A stretch of 12,211 nt of DNA from NCBI GenBank assembly GCA_030655795.1, contig JAUSPJ010000055.1, positions 1 through 12,211 on the forward strand, read 5' to 3'. Positions 1 to 6,376 of the stretch are shown piece after piece. The position numbers were made by a program, and so were the translations under genes. Numbering within the stretch: the first letter of the stretch is position 1; each line of letters starts with the position of its first letter. Under the pieces are notes generated by a model, which had not been told where the DNA came from, did no database searches, and saw nothing but the letters and a program-made list of their open reading frames with translations. This DNA comes from Fidelibacterota bacterium (GTDB lineage Bacteria > Fidelibacterota > UBA2242).

Positions 1-25
1 TTTTTTTAAATAACACTGTGGTTAA

Positions 26-65
26 TCCGGCGACTGTCGGACTCTGCCGATTGAGCTACGCCGGA
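26..65 (-). pseudogene. tRNA-like remnant (tRNA-Asn-like acceptor and D arm, no anticodon or T arm)
   Basis: Read on the minus strand from 65, the sequence starts like a bacterial tRNA of the tRNA-Asn type: acceptor strand TCCGGCG, then TA, then a D arm GCTC-AATCGGCA-GAGT. Instead of an anticodon arm it runs through a short TCCGACAGT and then reaches CGCCGGA (26-32), the exact 7-base complement of the acceptor strand. It continues TTAACCACAG, so even a CCA is present a few bases after the stem. No GTTCRA T loop and no proper 7-base anticodon loop are visible between 65 and the window edge. The result looks like a tRNA with its middle deleted, or a tRNA 5' part joined to unrelated sequence. 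It lies 51 bases downstream of the HIT gene on the same strand. It could be a remnant, an integration scar or an assembly artefact; I do not think it is a working tRNA. Confidence 0.4.
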
Positions 66-116
66 ATCATCATTAAAAAAGCGTGCTAATTTAAATGAAA
101 TATCTACCAGAGTCAA

Positions 117-608
117 TCAGCTATCCGGCAAATTCTCAAAATATCTCCGCAAGGTCTCCCAGGTTTCCTGAAGCCCCTGGCTGATTACTTTCGTATGACC
201 GGAAACCGGCATAAAATTCGTATCACCACTCCATCGTGGTACTACATGAATATGCAGGTGATCCTTAACTCCTGCTCCAGCGACAGTACCGTAATTAATA
301 CCCATATTGTAGCCCTGGGCATTCAAATACTCAGTCAGGGCTTTCTGGCAATGGGCAATGTAATTTATCAATTCCAGTTTAGTATCATTATCCAGGTCGC
401 TGATTTCCGATGTGTGATTATTAGGCGCTATCATAAGATGACCGTTGTTGTAGGGATAGTAGTTCATCATGACGAAGGCGTTCCTGCCGCGATGGAGAAC
501 CAGGTTTTCTTTATCCTTATCTTCCTGTATATATTTACAGAAAAAGCAAACGTCATCTTTTGGACCTTTTATATATTCAATACGCCAGGGCGCCCATAAG
601 CGTTTCAT
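117..608 (-). CDS. HIT-family hydrolase / Ap4A phosphorylase-like protein
   Basis: This 163-residue protein is a complete HIT-family protein, of the usual length for the bacterial Ap4A phosphorylase/hydrolase-like branch. The catalytic triad HLHIHVV is at residues 117-123, with H119 as the expected nucleophile that is transiently adenylylated. It is followed by VPRWSGDTNFMPV, which is characteristic of this branch. The N-terminal start MKRLWAPWR and a CFFC pair (C21, C24), a likely zinc site, also fit it. Family members cleave dinucleoside polyphosphates such as Ap4A, or adenylylated compounds (AMP-amino acid, acyl-AMP); which one applies here cannot be read from sequence. The ATG lies 5 bases after the EF-G-like stop codon, with AGAGGA about 12 bases upstream inside that gene. 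It is most likely the last gene of the ligase / EF-G-like / HIT operon. No convincing terminator follows it. Confidence 0.93.
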   Translation of the reverse strand: MKRLWAPWRIEYIKGPKDDVCFFCKYIQEDKDKENLVLHRGRNAFVMMNYYPYNNGHLMIAPNNHTSEISDLDNDTKLELINYIAHCQKALTEYLNAQGYNMGINYGTVAGAGVKDHLHIHVVPRWSGDTNFMPVSGHTKVISQGLQETWETLRRYFENLPDS

Positions 609-613
609 CGGTA

Positions 614-2698
614 TTAATGTTCCTCTTCACGCTTGCGTTTATGTTCAGCAACCACTTTTTCCTGCACTTCCCGGGGCATCGGTTCGTAATGGGAAAAACT
701 CTGTTTGTGCATTCCTTTACCCTGGGTCATCGAGCGCAGGGAGGTGCTGTAGCGGTACAATTCTGCCAGCGGCACCTTGGCATTGATGCGCTGAAATGAT
801 CCTTCAGACTCTATTCCCTGAATTTTACCACGGCGCACGGACACATCGCCCAGGATATCGCCCATAAACTCTTCCGGAATAATAACGGACAGATCGTATA
901 TCGGTTCCAGCAGAATCGGATCAGCCTCCATAAATGCTTCTTTAAAGGCGCCCTTTCCGGCAATCTGAAAAGCGATATCCTTGGAATCCACCGGATGCAT
1001 TTTACCATCATAAAAATTAGCCTTAACGTCGGTTACCGAATACCCGGCCAGAATTCCTTCCTCGCAGGCGGCTTTGACGCCTTTTTCCACCGAAGGAACA
1101 TATACGCGGTCAACATTCTGACCAACCAGACTATTGGTAAACTCAACTCCGGCGCCCCGTTCGGTGGGCTCAACAGACATCCATACTTCAGCAAACTGAC
1201 CGGCGCCACCGGACTGCTTTTTATGACGATATTTTGATTCGGCTTTTTTCCGTATGGTTTCGCGATAGGGAATGCGGGGAGGAAGCTGGTCAACCTCGAC
1301 ATTGAATTTCTGCTTCAGTCTTTCCAGCAGAATCGTCAGGTGCAGTTCGCCCTGACCTGATAAAATCGTCTGTTTCAATTCCGGATCGTAATGATATGTA
1401 GCAGTCGGATCTTCATCGGTAAGTGTCTGAAGACCGGCATTGATTTTCTCTTCGTCATCACGGGATTTCGGTTCGATGGCTACCTGAAGAACAGGTTCAG
1501 GTAGTTCAATTTCTGCAAATATTATCGGTGATTTCGAGTCGGCTAATGTATCATTGGTGTGAGTTTTTTTCAGTTTTACAGCTGTTCCGATATCACCGGC
1601 ATGTAGATGAGCAACTTCAAGTTTTTCTTTACCACTGGCAACGAATATCTGGCTGATGCGCTCGTTGTTTCCTGATTTAGCATTGATCAAATCAATACCG
1701 GAGCGAACCGAGCCTGACATTACCCGAAAAAATGACAGCTCGCCGACGTGTTTTTCGCTGGTTGTCTTAAACACAAGTAAGGATGTGGGTTCGTCATCAC
1801 TGATCTTCCGTTCAACAACCTGACCTTTATATTCGCCCTTGACTTTTCCTCGAAAATCAGGTTCCGGACCATACTTAATAATCGAATCAAGTAGCGTTGA
1901 AGCGCCAACATTCTGGAATGCTGACGTTGTAAATACCGGAAACAGATTTCGGGTAATGATCGCTTTTTTAAGACCTGTTATAAGTTTTTCTTCCGTAAGT
2001 GTGCCTTCCTCAAAAAACTTTTCAAGAAGCGCATCATCGGATTCAGCAACATACTCGGTGATCTGTTCGCGTAACGAGTTGACTTTGTCCTGCAGCTCTG
2101 CTGGTACGGCTTCTTCTTTGGCGACGCCTTTGCCGTCCCTTGAAAAAGTATACTGCTTATTACTTAATATGTCGATGATTGTATCGAAGTCAACACCCTG
2201 ATTGACAGGAATCTGAACCGGGATAACCTGCTTGCCGAAGGATTCACGCATAGCTTCCAGAGTTTTATCAAAATTCGCATGCTCTTTATCGAGCATATTG
2301 ATGACAAAATAAATGGGTAATTCATCCTGTTTGGTATAATTAAATACCAGTTCAGTCCCAAGTTCCACACCGGCCTGCCCATGAACAACAATCAAACCCA
2401 GGTCGGAAACCGGTGTAATCGCTTTTGACTCGCTAATAAAATCCAGATATCCGGGAGCGTCGATTATGTTCACTTTGGACTTATTCCATTCACAATGGAG
2501 GAGCGACGATGAAATTGAAAATTTTCTGGCTATCTCGTCTTCATGGTAATCCGACACAGTAGTACCATCATCGATTCTGCCAAGACGGTTCGTTAAACCG
2601 GCTGTATAGAGCAGCGCCTCAACCAGTGACGTTTTTCCGGAAGACGCGTGTCCAAAGACAGCAATATTGCGTATTTCATTTGTTTGGAATTCTTTCAA
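614..2698 (-). CDS. EF-G-like translational GTPase (EF-G II type)
   Basis: This 694-residue protein has the full elongation-factor-G layout: GTPase domain (about 8-280), beta-barrel domain II (about 290-390), domain III with GQGELHLTILLERL (448-461), domain IV with KQSGGAGQFAEVWM (494-507) and YDGKMHPVDSKDIAF (563-577), and domain V to about 680. The P loop is GHASSGKT (16-23) and the G3 motif DAPG (80-83). The GHAxSGKT loop and the SHYEPMPREVQEKV tail match the divergent EF-G II / EF-G-like group rather than canonical fusA products. The G4 motif, normally NKxD, reads NMLD (134-137), so the guanine-contacting lysine is replaced by methionine. The start is TTG, supported by AAGGAGG six bases upstream. 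Family roles include an accessory translation or ribosome-recycling factor, and some members lack ribosome-stimulated GTPase activity. It lies between the ligase-like and HIT genes in a tight operon. The gene symbol is uncertain because this is not the standard fusA. Confidence 0.93.
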   Translation of the reverse strand: MKEFQTNEIRNIAVFGHASSGKTSLVEALLYTAGLTNRLGRIDDGTTVSDYHEDEIARKFSISSSLLHCEWNKSKVNIIDAPGYLDFISESKAITPVSDLGLIVVHGQAGVELGTELVFNYTKQDELPIYFVINMLDKEHANFDKTLEAMRESFGKQVIPVQIPVNQGVDFDTIIDILSNKQYTFSRDGKGVAKEEAVPAELQDKVNSLREQITEYVAESDDALLEKFFEEGTLTEEKLITGLKKAIITRNLFPVFTTSAFQNVGASTLLDSIIKYGPEPDFRGKVKGEYKGQVVERKISDDEPTSLLVFKTTSEKHVGELSFFRVMSGSVRSGIDLINAKSGNNERISQIFVASGKEKLEVAHLHAGDIGTAVKLKKTHTNDTLADSKSPIIFAEIELPEPVLQVAIEPKSRDDEEKINAGLQTLTDEDPTATYHYDPELKQTILSGQGELHLTILLERLKQKFNVEVDQLPPRIPYRETIRKKAESKYRHKKQSGGAGQFAEVWMSVEPTERGAGVEFTNSLVGQNVDRVYVPSVEKGVKAACEEGILAGYSVTDVKANFYDGKMHPVDSKDIAFQIAGKGAFKEAFMEADPILLEPIYDLSVIIPEEFMGDILGDVSVRRGKIQGIESEGSFQRINAKVPLAELYRYSTSLRSMTQGKGMHKQSFSHYEPMPREVQEKVVAEHKRKREEEH

Positions 2699-2704
2699 AA
2701 CTAT

Positions 2705-2711
2705 CCTCCTT
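2705..2711 (-). promoter_or_regulatory. Shine-Dalgarno for the EF-G-like gene, overlapping the upstream stop codon
   Basis: On the minus strand AAGGAGG lies 6 bases before a TTG start codon (2698-2696). The TAA stop of the ligase-like gene (2712-2710) shares its last two bases with this motif (TAAGGAGG). A ribosome finishing the ligase therefore sits on the ribosome-binding site of the next gene, which points to translational coupling. The strong motif is also the reason to accept the non-ATG start. Confidence 0.85.
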
Positions 2712-4218
2712 AATGTTCCTGAAATGTTATATGTGATTTCCTAATAATTCCGATACAGTTTCGATCAAAATGATCAACGACTTCAATCGAGTCGGGTGCA
2801 AGATATTTGGGTAGTTGACTTTGACAATAGGACATCAATTCCTGATCGCTGAAATCAGGGTTATCCGTCACGGTTACAGCAAGTTTAATTTGATCGTGTC
2901 CGTGACTGAGTTTTAAATTAAAAACGGTTGCTTCTTTGATATCCGGATGTTTTTGAACAACCGATAGGATAGACTCCGGATTAATCCTGAATCCGTTTCG
3001 GCTGATCCAGTCGCTCTGTTTACATACCCAGAATAAATAGCCTTCTTCATCTTTCATGGCCACGTCACCCGTATTAATCCATTCCTCACGGTCTCTCTCA
3101 ATAATAGGGTAACGGTCAAAATAATGGTGAAATACATTATTGCCCCTGACTAATAAAAAGCCAGGTTCATTATCACGAACTTCATTTTCATATTCATCTA
3201 CGATTTTCATCTCACAGCAGGATAGCGATTTGCCAATGGATGCCGTATTGATTTTATTGCGGTTGAAATTCATCGTGATAACAGGCGCTTCTGCAACCCC
3301 ATAGGCCTCAATTATATGGGCATTATAGCGACGAAATATGATATTCTTTGTATCCATCGAAAAACTATCGCCGACTGGAATAAAATAATCGATGGATTTA
3401 AGTTTTTCCGGCTCAAGATATTTTTCACTGACCAGCTCTTTAATAAACCCACTGTTGCTGACAAAAATATTGACATTGTGGGTTTGGATGGATTCATACA
3501 GTTTCTCACGGGAGTCATCAAAAGGAATAACGATCGTATTGCCCATCACGATCGCCAGGTTAACTACCAGTGTAAATGGGAAATAATGAAAATAGGGCAA
3601 GCTGGTATAGATTCGGAATCGGTAATTTTCCGGGAACCTTTCTGAAACGGCCAGAGCGGTATTTATCAGGTTTTCATGAGTGTACACCAGGGATTTTGGA
3701 TGGGAATAATCACCTGCGCTGAATAAAATTACAGCGTTATATCGTGTTTTTGCTGTTGATGGTATATTGAAAGAGATATTGTTATTTATAAAGTCGTATA
3801 TATTGGTCGCACTTTCATCAGAATCGCGGCCGTGCACATAACATTTAATTGGATGTCCGGAGAGATTCAGGATTTGATCGGCATGTTCCTGAAACTCGAT
3901 CGAATAGATCAGAAAATCGATTCTGGTTGTAGTTGCCAGGGTAGCAACTTCGCCTTCCGGCATTGTCCAGGGCAGAAGGGAAGCGACGGCGCCGGTGTTT
4001 AAAACTGCCAGGTAAGTCAACACAAATTCAGGGCAGTTCTGTAATAATATCCCGACAGTCTTTCCGGATTTCAAGCCGGCGTTCAGCAGTTCGTTTGAAA
4101 TTGACGATATCTGTTCCGCGGCTTTTTGGAAAGTAATTTTATAATCCCCGTGTATAATAAACGGAAAGTTGGGTTTACTTTCGGCAAAATGATAGATAAA
4201 GTCTGTTAGATTTTTCAT
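2710..4218 (-). CDS. Acyl-CoA synthetase-like AMP-binding protein, probably catalytically altered
   Basis: This 502-residue protein has the overall ANL adenylation fold (acyl-CoA synthetases, NRPS A domains, luciferases) and a near-normal length. Recognisable elements are FSAGDYSHPKSLVYTH (166-181, A3 / P-loop position), EAYGVAEAP (304-312, A5), WINTGD (380-385, A7), KQSDWISRNGFRINPESI (400-417, A8) and RNCIGIIRK (486-494, A10). Several are degenerate. The A3 loop has lost most of its TSGTTG serines, threonines and glycines, the A8 GR is CK, and the A10 lysine that contacts acyl-AMP (GKI in the family) is isoleucine (I491). The reading frame is otherwise intact, so this looks like a retained but altered protein, perhaps a non-adenylating ligand binder, rather than a decaying gene. 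It is preceded by a TTGACA-17-TAAAAT promoter about 40 bases upstream, has only a weak Shine-Dalgarno, and is followed directly by the EF-G-like gene. A truncated paralogue lies at 6001-6240. Substrate unknown. Confidence 0.88.
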   Translation of the reverse strand: MKNLTDFIYHFAESKPNFPFIIHGDYKITFQKAAEQISSISNELLNAGLKSGKTVGILLQNCPEFVLTYLAVLNTGAVASLLPWTMPEGEVATLATTTRIDFLIYSIEFQEHADQILNLSGHPIKCYVHGRDSDESATNIYDFINNNISFNIPSTAKTRYNAVILFSAGDYSHPKSLVYTHENLINTALAVSERFPENYRFRIYTSLPYFHYFPFTLVVNLAIVMGNTIVIPFDDSREKLYESIQTHNVNIFVSNSGFIKELVSEKYLEPEKLKSIDYFIPVGDSFSMDTKNIIFRRYNAHIIEAYGVAEAPVITMNFNRNKINTASIGKSLSCCEMKIVDEYENEVRDNEPGFLLVRGNNVFHHYFDRYPIIERDREEWINTGDVAMKDEEGYLFWVCKQSDWISRNGFRINPESILSVVQKHPDIKEATVFNLKLSHGHDQIKLAVTVTDNPDFSDQELMSYCQSQLPKYLAPDSIEVVDHFDRNCIGIIRKSHITFQEH

Positions 4219-4288
4219 TGATTATTCTAATAATATAGTAAAAATAAAAAAGCAGAAAATTTTAATCATTTTGCTTTCTTATGTCAAG
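4030..4288 (-). repeat. Duplicated promoter plus ligase 5' segment, copy A (other copy 6052-6309)
   Basis: Copy A covers the promoter, leader and first 63 codons of the intact ligase-like gene; copy B covers the same parts upstream of metFV. The 43 bases holding the promoter (4246-4288 and 6267-6309) align without gaps at 36 matching positions, including an identical 20-base block and an identical CTTATGTCAAG at the same spacing. The encoded peptides align without gaps at 37 of 63 identical residues. The two copies are in the same orientation, about 2.0 kb apart, with metFV between them. The divergence says the duplication is old. Confidence 0.85.
4259..4287 (-). promoter_or_regulatory. Sigma-70-type promoter of the ligase / EF-G-like / HIT operon
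   Basis: On the minus strand a perfect -35 TTGACA (4287-4282) is separated by 17 bases from a -10 TAAAAT (4264-4259), about 40 bases before the ligase-like ATG. Expected transcription starts near 4252, giving a leader of about 34 bases. The same boxes and spacing are kept in the duplicate at 6280-6308, while the spacer between them has diverged, which supports function. Confidence 0.8.
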
Positions 4289-4369
4289 ATAATTACCTGA
4301 TATTTGAGATATTTTATTTTTGCACCGAAATACGGCTTTCATCAGTATCATTTTCTTGGATTGATTAAA

Positions 4370-4400
4370 GCCCTTTGAATTAATATTATAGATAAAGGGC
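4370..4400 (-). terminator. Possible weak hairpin downstream of metFV
   Basis: GCCCTTT (4370-4376) pairs with AAAGGGC (4394-4400), giving a 7-base stem with a 17-base AT-rich loop, 36 bases after the metFV stop. On the minus strand it is followed by TTTAATC rather than a proper T run, so it would be a poor intrinsic terminator; it may be an mRNA 3' end stabiliser or chance. The rest of the 4219-4435 gap holds the ligase promoter and nothing else I recognise. Confidence 0.35.
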
Positions 4401-4435
4401 CCCGATAAAACAGCAATTTTTTATGTATGATTTTT

Positions 4436-6013
4436 TTAACAATTTTCATCATGAACTTTTTTATAGGCTTTATGATCTCTCAGCAGGAAACAATTAGCCC
4501 AGCCTGATGTGTATCTTAGCGAATTATCCTTAATGACAGGTTTTCTGTTAAGCAAACCTGCATTATTGCCGTTATAGTATTTATTCCGGTAATAAGCCTT
4601 TACCCAGATACAGTCTTTTTCCCTTTGGGTTAGTTCGCAACGCTCGTTCAGACTGCCGCCGCAGGGACCATTGCGCTGGTTTTTAGCACACTGCTCGCCG
4701 GGACACAAGTAGGTAATATCCGGCAAGGAACAGTCACCGCATTCTTTACAGCCGAACAAAGCGACTTTCCACATTTTTTCATTGAAGTAAGCCAGTTTAT
4801 TCAATGCCTTGAGCCGCTTTTTCTCCAGCACACTGTAGATAAATTTACAAAAGCCGAACATGGGAGAATGATAAGAAAAGAAAAGCCTGTGGACAATTCT
4901 GCAAAAACGATACGCCAGGGTAACATGCTTTGCGTAGTTTTTTTTCCGATAATTAATGTAAACAGGGTTTTTCTGTTGACTATCGGCAAGCCCCGTGCTT
5001 TCATCTTTTACGTATAAATAGAATTCGTTCGCTCTCGGATTCGTCAGTTCCTTAACAAAATCACACCACGGCGCTGATTCATATGCTTTCGCTTGTTCCA
5101 AGATAGCTGCAAAATCTTTATAATTATCAAAGCCACCGATATGAACGCCGTCATAGCCCATGTCTTTATAAGCGACTAGCTGTTTAGCGGCAAATTCAAT
5201 GAAAAACTTTTTCCCTTTGTCCGCTGATTGCTTTGCTTTATTTACCCGTTCGAGCAGCGGGTCAGAAACAACACAGCCGGCAATCATGCCGTTATTAAAC
5301 GTCCGGGCAACACCGGGAGACAATAAATACACATTCGCAATCAGGGGAACATTAAACTTGTGTTCTTTCAGGAAACATAGGAGCTCATGCGATTTCCGGA
5401 TGTCGTATCCCAGCTGTGGAATGATAAAATTGGCGCCGGTTTTCAATTTTAGTCTGAGTTTTTCGTATTGCATGACCAACTCGGCTTCGGTCAATTTGAA
5501 CGGCGAGACCGTGCATCCCAGGAAAAAGTCCGTGCTGCCCAGATTGATAAACCTACCCGATTTCCGGCCGTTGACTCTCAGACCGGTATTCATATCGCTC
5601 AGCATTTCTAATAGCCCCACCGAATCCAGATCGAAAACCGGATAGGCAATTCCCCGGTAACCATCGACTGGATAATCACCAGTTAGCACCATCATGTTTT
5701 CAATCCCTTCGCTGGCATATTTCCAGGCGAGACTTTCGAGCATATTCCTGTTGCTGTCCTTGCAGGTAATGTTGACGACAACATTCTTGCCCCTCTGCAG
5801 CACCTGCCTGGCAACGATGTCGGGCGTAATCATCGGATTTCCGCCGGCATTATCGGTTAAGGATATCCAGTCAAGACGTTCATCTATGCTAAGATCTTCG
5901 GCAAGCTTGAGCAACATCTGCCCGTTTTTCTGTTGTAGTTTGCCTCTCGTGGTCACCAGCTCTGCACCAATGACAAATTTTCCGCTTTTGATTATATCTC
6001 TTAGTCTTTCCAT
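4436..6013 (-). CDS. metF: Fused MetF-MetV-type 5,10-methylenetetrahydrofolate reductase
   Basis: Residues 1 to about 320 are a MetF-type TIM barrel: IGAELVTTRG with the expected catalytic glutamate (E18), MVLTGDYP (108-115, conserved Asp), INLGSTDFFLGCTVSPF (156-172) and FIIPQLGYD (196-204). This domain reduces methylene-THF to methyl-THF using flavin. After a basic linker (about 350-410) the C-terminal part carries eight cysteines (C422, C425, C428, C437, C442, C451, C459, C468) in an FGCKECGDCSLP...CPGEQCAKNQRNGPCGG pattern. This is the MTHFR C-terminal / MetV-type metal-cluster domain that acetogens encode as a separate MetV subunit. At 525 residues it is nearly twice as long as E. coli MetF. 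The fusion suggests electrons reach the flavin from ferredoxin or another Fe-S partner rather than from NAD(P)H alone; that is inference. The ATG has AGGA four bases upstream and overlaps the end of the truncated ligase ORF. The promoter at 6280-6308 is a captured copy of the ligase promoter. Roles could be methionine synthesis or the methyl branch of a Wood-Ljungdahl-type pathway. Confidence 0.9.
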   Translation of the reverse strand: MERLRDIIKSGKFVIGAELVTTRGKLQQKNGQMLLKLAEDLSIDERLDWISLTDNAGGNPMITPDIVARQVLQRGKNVVVNITCKDSNRNMLESLAWKYASEGIENMMVLTGDYPVDGYRGIAYPVFDLDSVGLLEMLSDMNTGLRVNGRKSGRFINLGSTDFFLGCTVSPFKLTEAELVMQYEKLRLKLKTGANFIIPQLGYDIRKSHELLCFLKEHKFNVPLIANVYLLSPGVARTFNNGMIAGCVVSDPLLERVNKAKQSADKGKKFFIEFAAKQLVAYKDMGYDGVHIGGFDNYKDFAAILEQAKAYESAPWCDFVKELTNPRANEFYLYVKDESTGLADSQQKNPVYINYRKKNYAKHVTLAYRFCRIVHRLFFSYHSPMFGFCKFIYSVLEKKRLKALNKLAYFNEKMWKVALFGCKECGDCSLPDITYLCPGEQCAKNQRNGPCGGSLNERCELTQREKDCIWVKAYYRNKYYNGNNAGLLNRKPVIKDNSLRYTSGWANCFLLRDHKAYKKVHDENC

Positions 6014-6240
6014 AATATCCTGATTTTTATAAGAAAACCGCTATTGATAGAAGGACAGTTTTGAAGCAAAATGCCGACAGTCTGACCGGGTCTGACTCCG
6101 GTATGTATAAGTTTATTTGTCAGAGATTGTATCTGGGATGACGCATCCTTAAATGTGAGCTGATAATCACCGTGTATTATAAAGGGATGTACCGGATTTT
6201 TTTGTGCAAAGAAGTCTATAAAGTCGTTTAGTTGTTTCAT
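6001..6240 (-). pseudogene. Truncated acyl-CoA-ligase-like paralogue (5' fragment)
   Basis: This 79-codon ORF starts like the intact ligase-like protein: residues 1-63 align without gaps at 37 identical positions, sharing FIIHGDY and TVGILLQNCP. Homology stops after codon 63 (about 6052), and 16 unrelated codons follow before a stop at 6001-6003, which lies inside metFV. It keeps only the first strands of the adenylation fold, so it cannot be an enzyme. It still has a start codon and its own intact promoter, and it overlaps the metFV start by 13 bases in another frame, so if translated it could act as a leader that passes ribosomes to metFV. The Shine-Dalgarno is weak. Confidence 0.8.
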
Positions 6241-6279
6241 TATTTATCGCTAAAAAGGTTATAAGGAAAAAAGCAGAAA

Positions 6280-6308
6280 ATTTTAACGAATTTATTACCT
6301 TATGTCAA
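6280..6308 (-). promoter_or_regulatory. Sigma-70-type promoter ahead of the ligase fragment and metFV
   Basis: On the minus strand TTGACA (6308-6303) is followed after exactly 17 bases by TAAAAT (6285-6280), about 40 bases before the fragment's ATG. It is the sister of the promoter at 4259-4287 and is the only clear promoter upstream of metFV, so it probably drives that gene. Confidence 0.78.
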
Positions 6309-6320
6309 GTTATTTACTTG
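6306..6320. promoter_or_regulatory. Palindrome overlapping the -35 box, possible operator
   Basis: CAAGT-TATTT-ACTTG is a perfect 5-base inverted repeat around a 5-base centre. It shares three bases with the -35 hexamer of the metFV-side promoter, a good place for a repressor or activator. The ligase-side copy (4285-4299) is CAAGA-TAATT-ACCTG, where the symmetry is lost. The region is AT-rich and the repeat is short, so chance remains possible. Confidence 0.3.
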
Positions 6321-6376
6321 AGATATTTTTGGGGCAAAAATATGCCCGTCAGATGTTTAGTATTCAACTTTAGCAG

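Noticed and set aside
195..599. Plus-strand ORF of 134 codons opposite the HIT gene
   Set aside because: It is antisense to a clear HIT-family gene with an intact catalytic motif and has no recognisable protein features or ribosome-binding site.
1839..2201. Plus-strand ORF of 120 codons opposite the EF-G-like gene
   Set aside because: Serine-rich shadow frame of a well-supported gene; no family resemblance.
5199..5645. Plus-strand ORF of 148 codons opposite metFV
   Set aside because: Lies entirely within the MetF barrel coding region on the other strand, where the conserved motifs are clear; composition looks like an antisense frame.
6332..6347. GGGC-N8-GCCC hairpin after the secreted-protein gene as a terminator
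   Set aside because: Only four paired bases and no T run after it on the minus strand.
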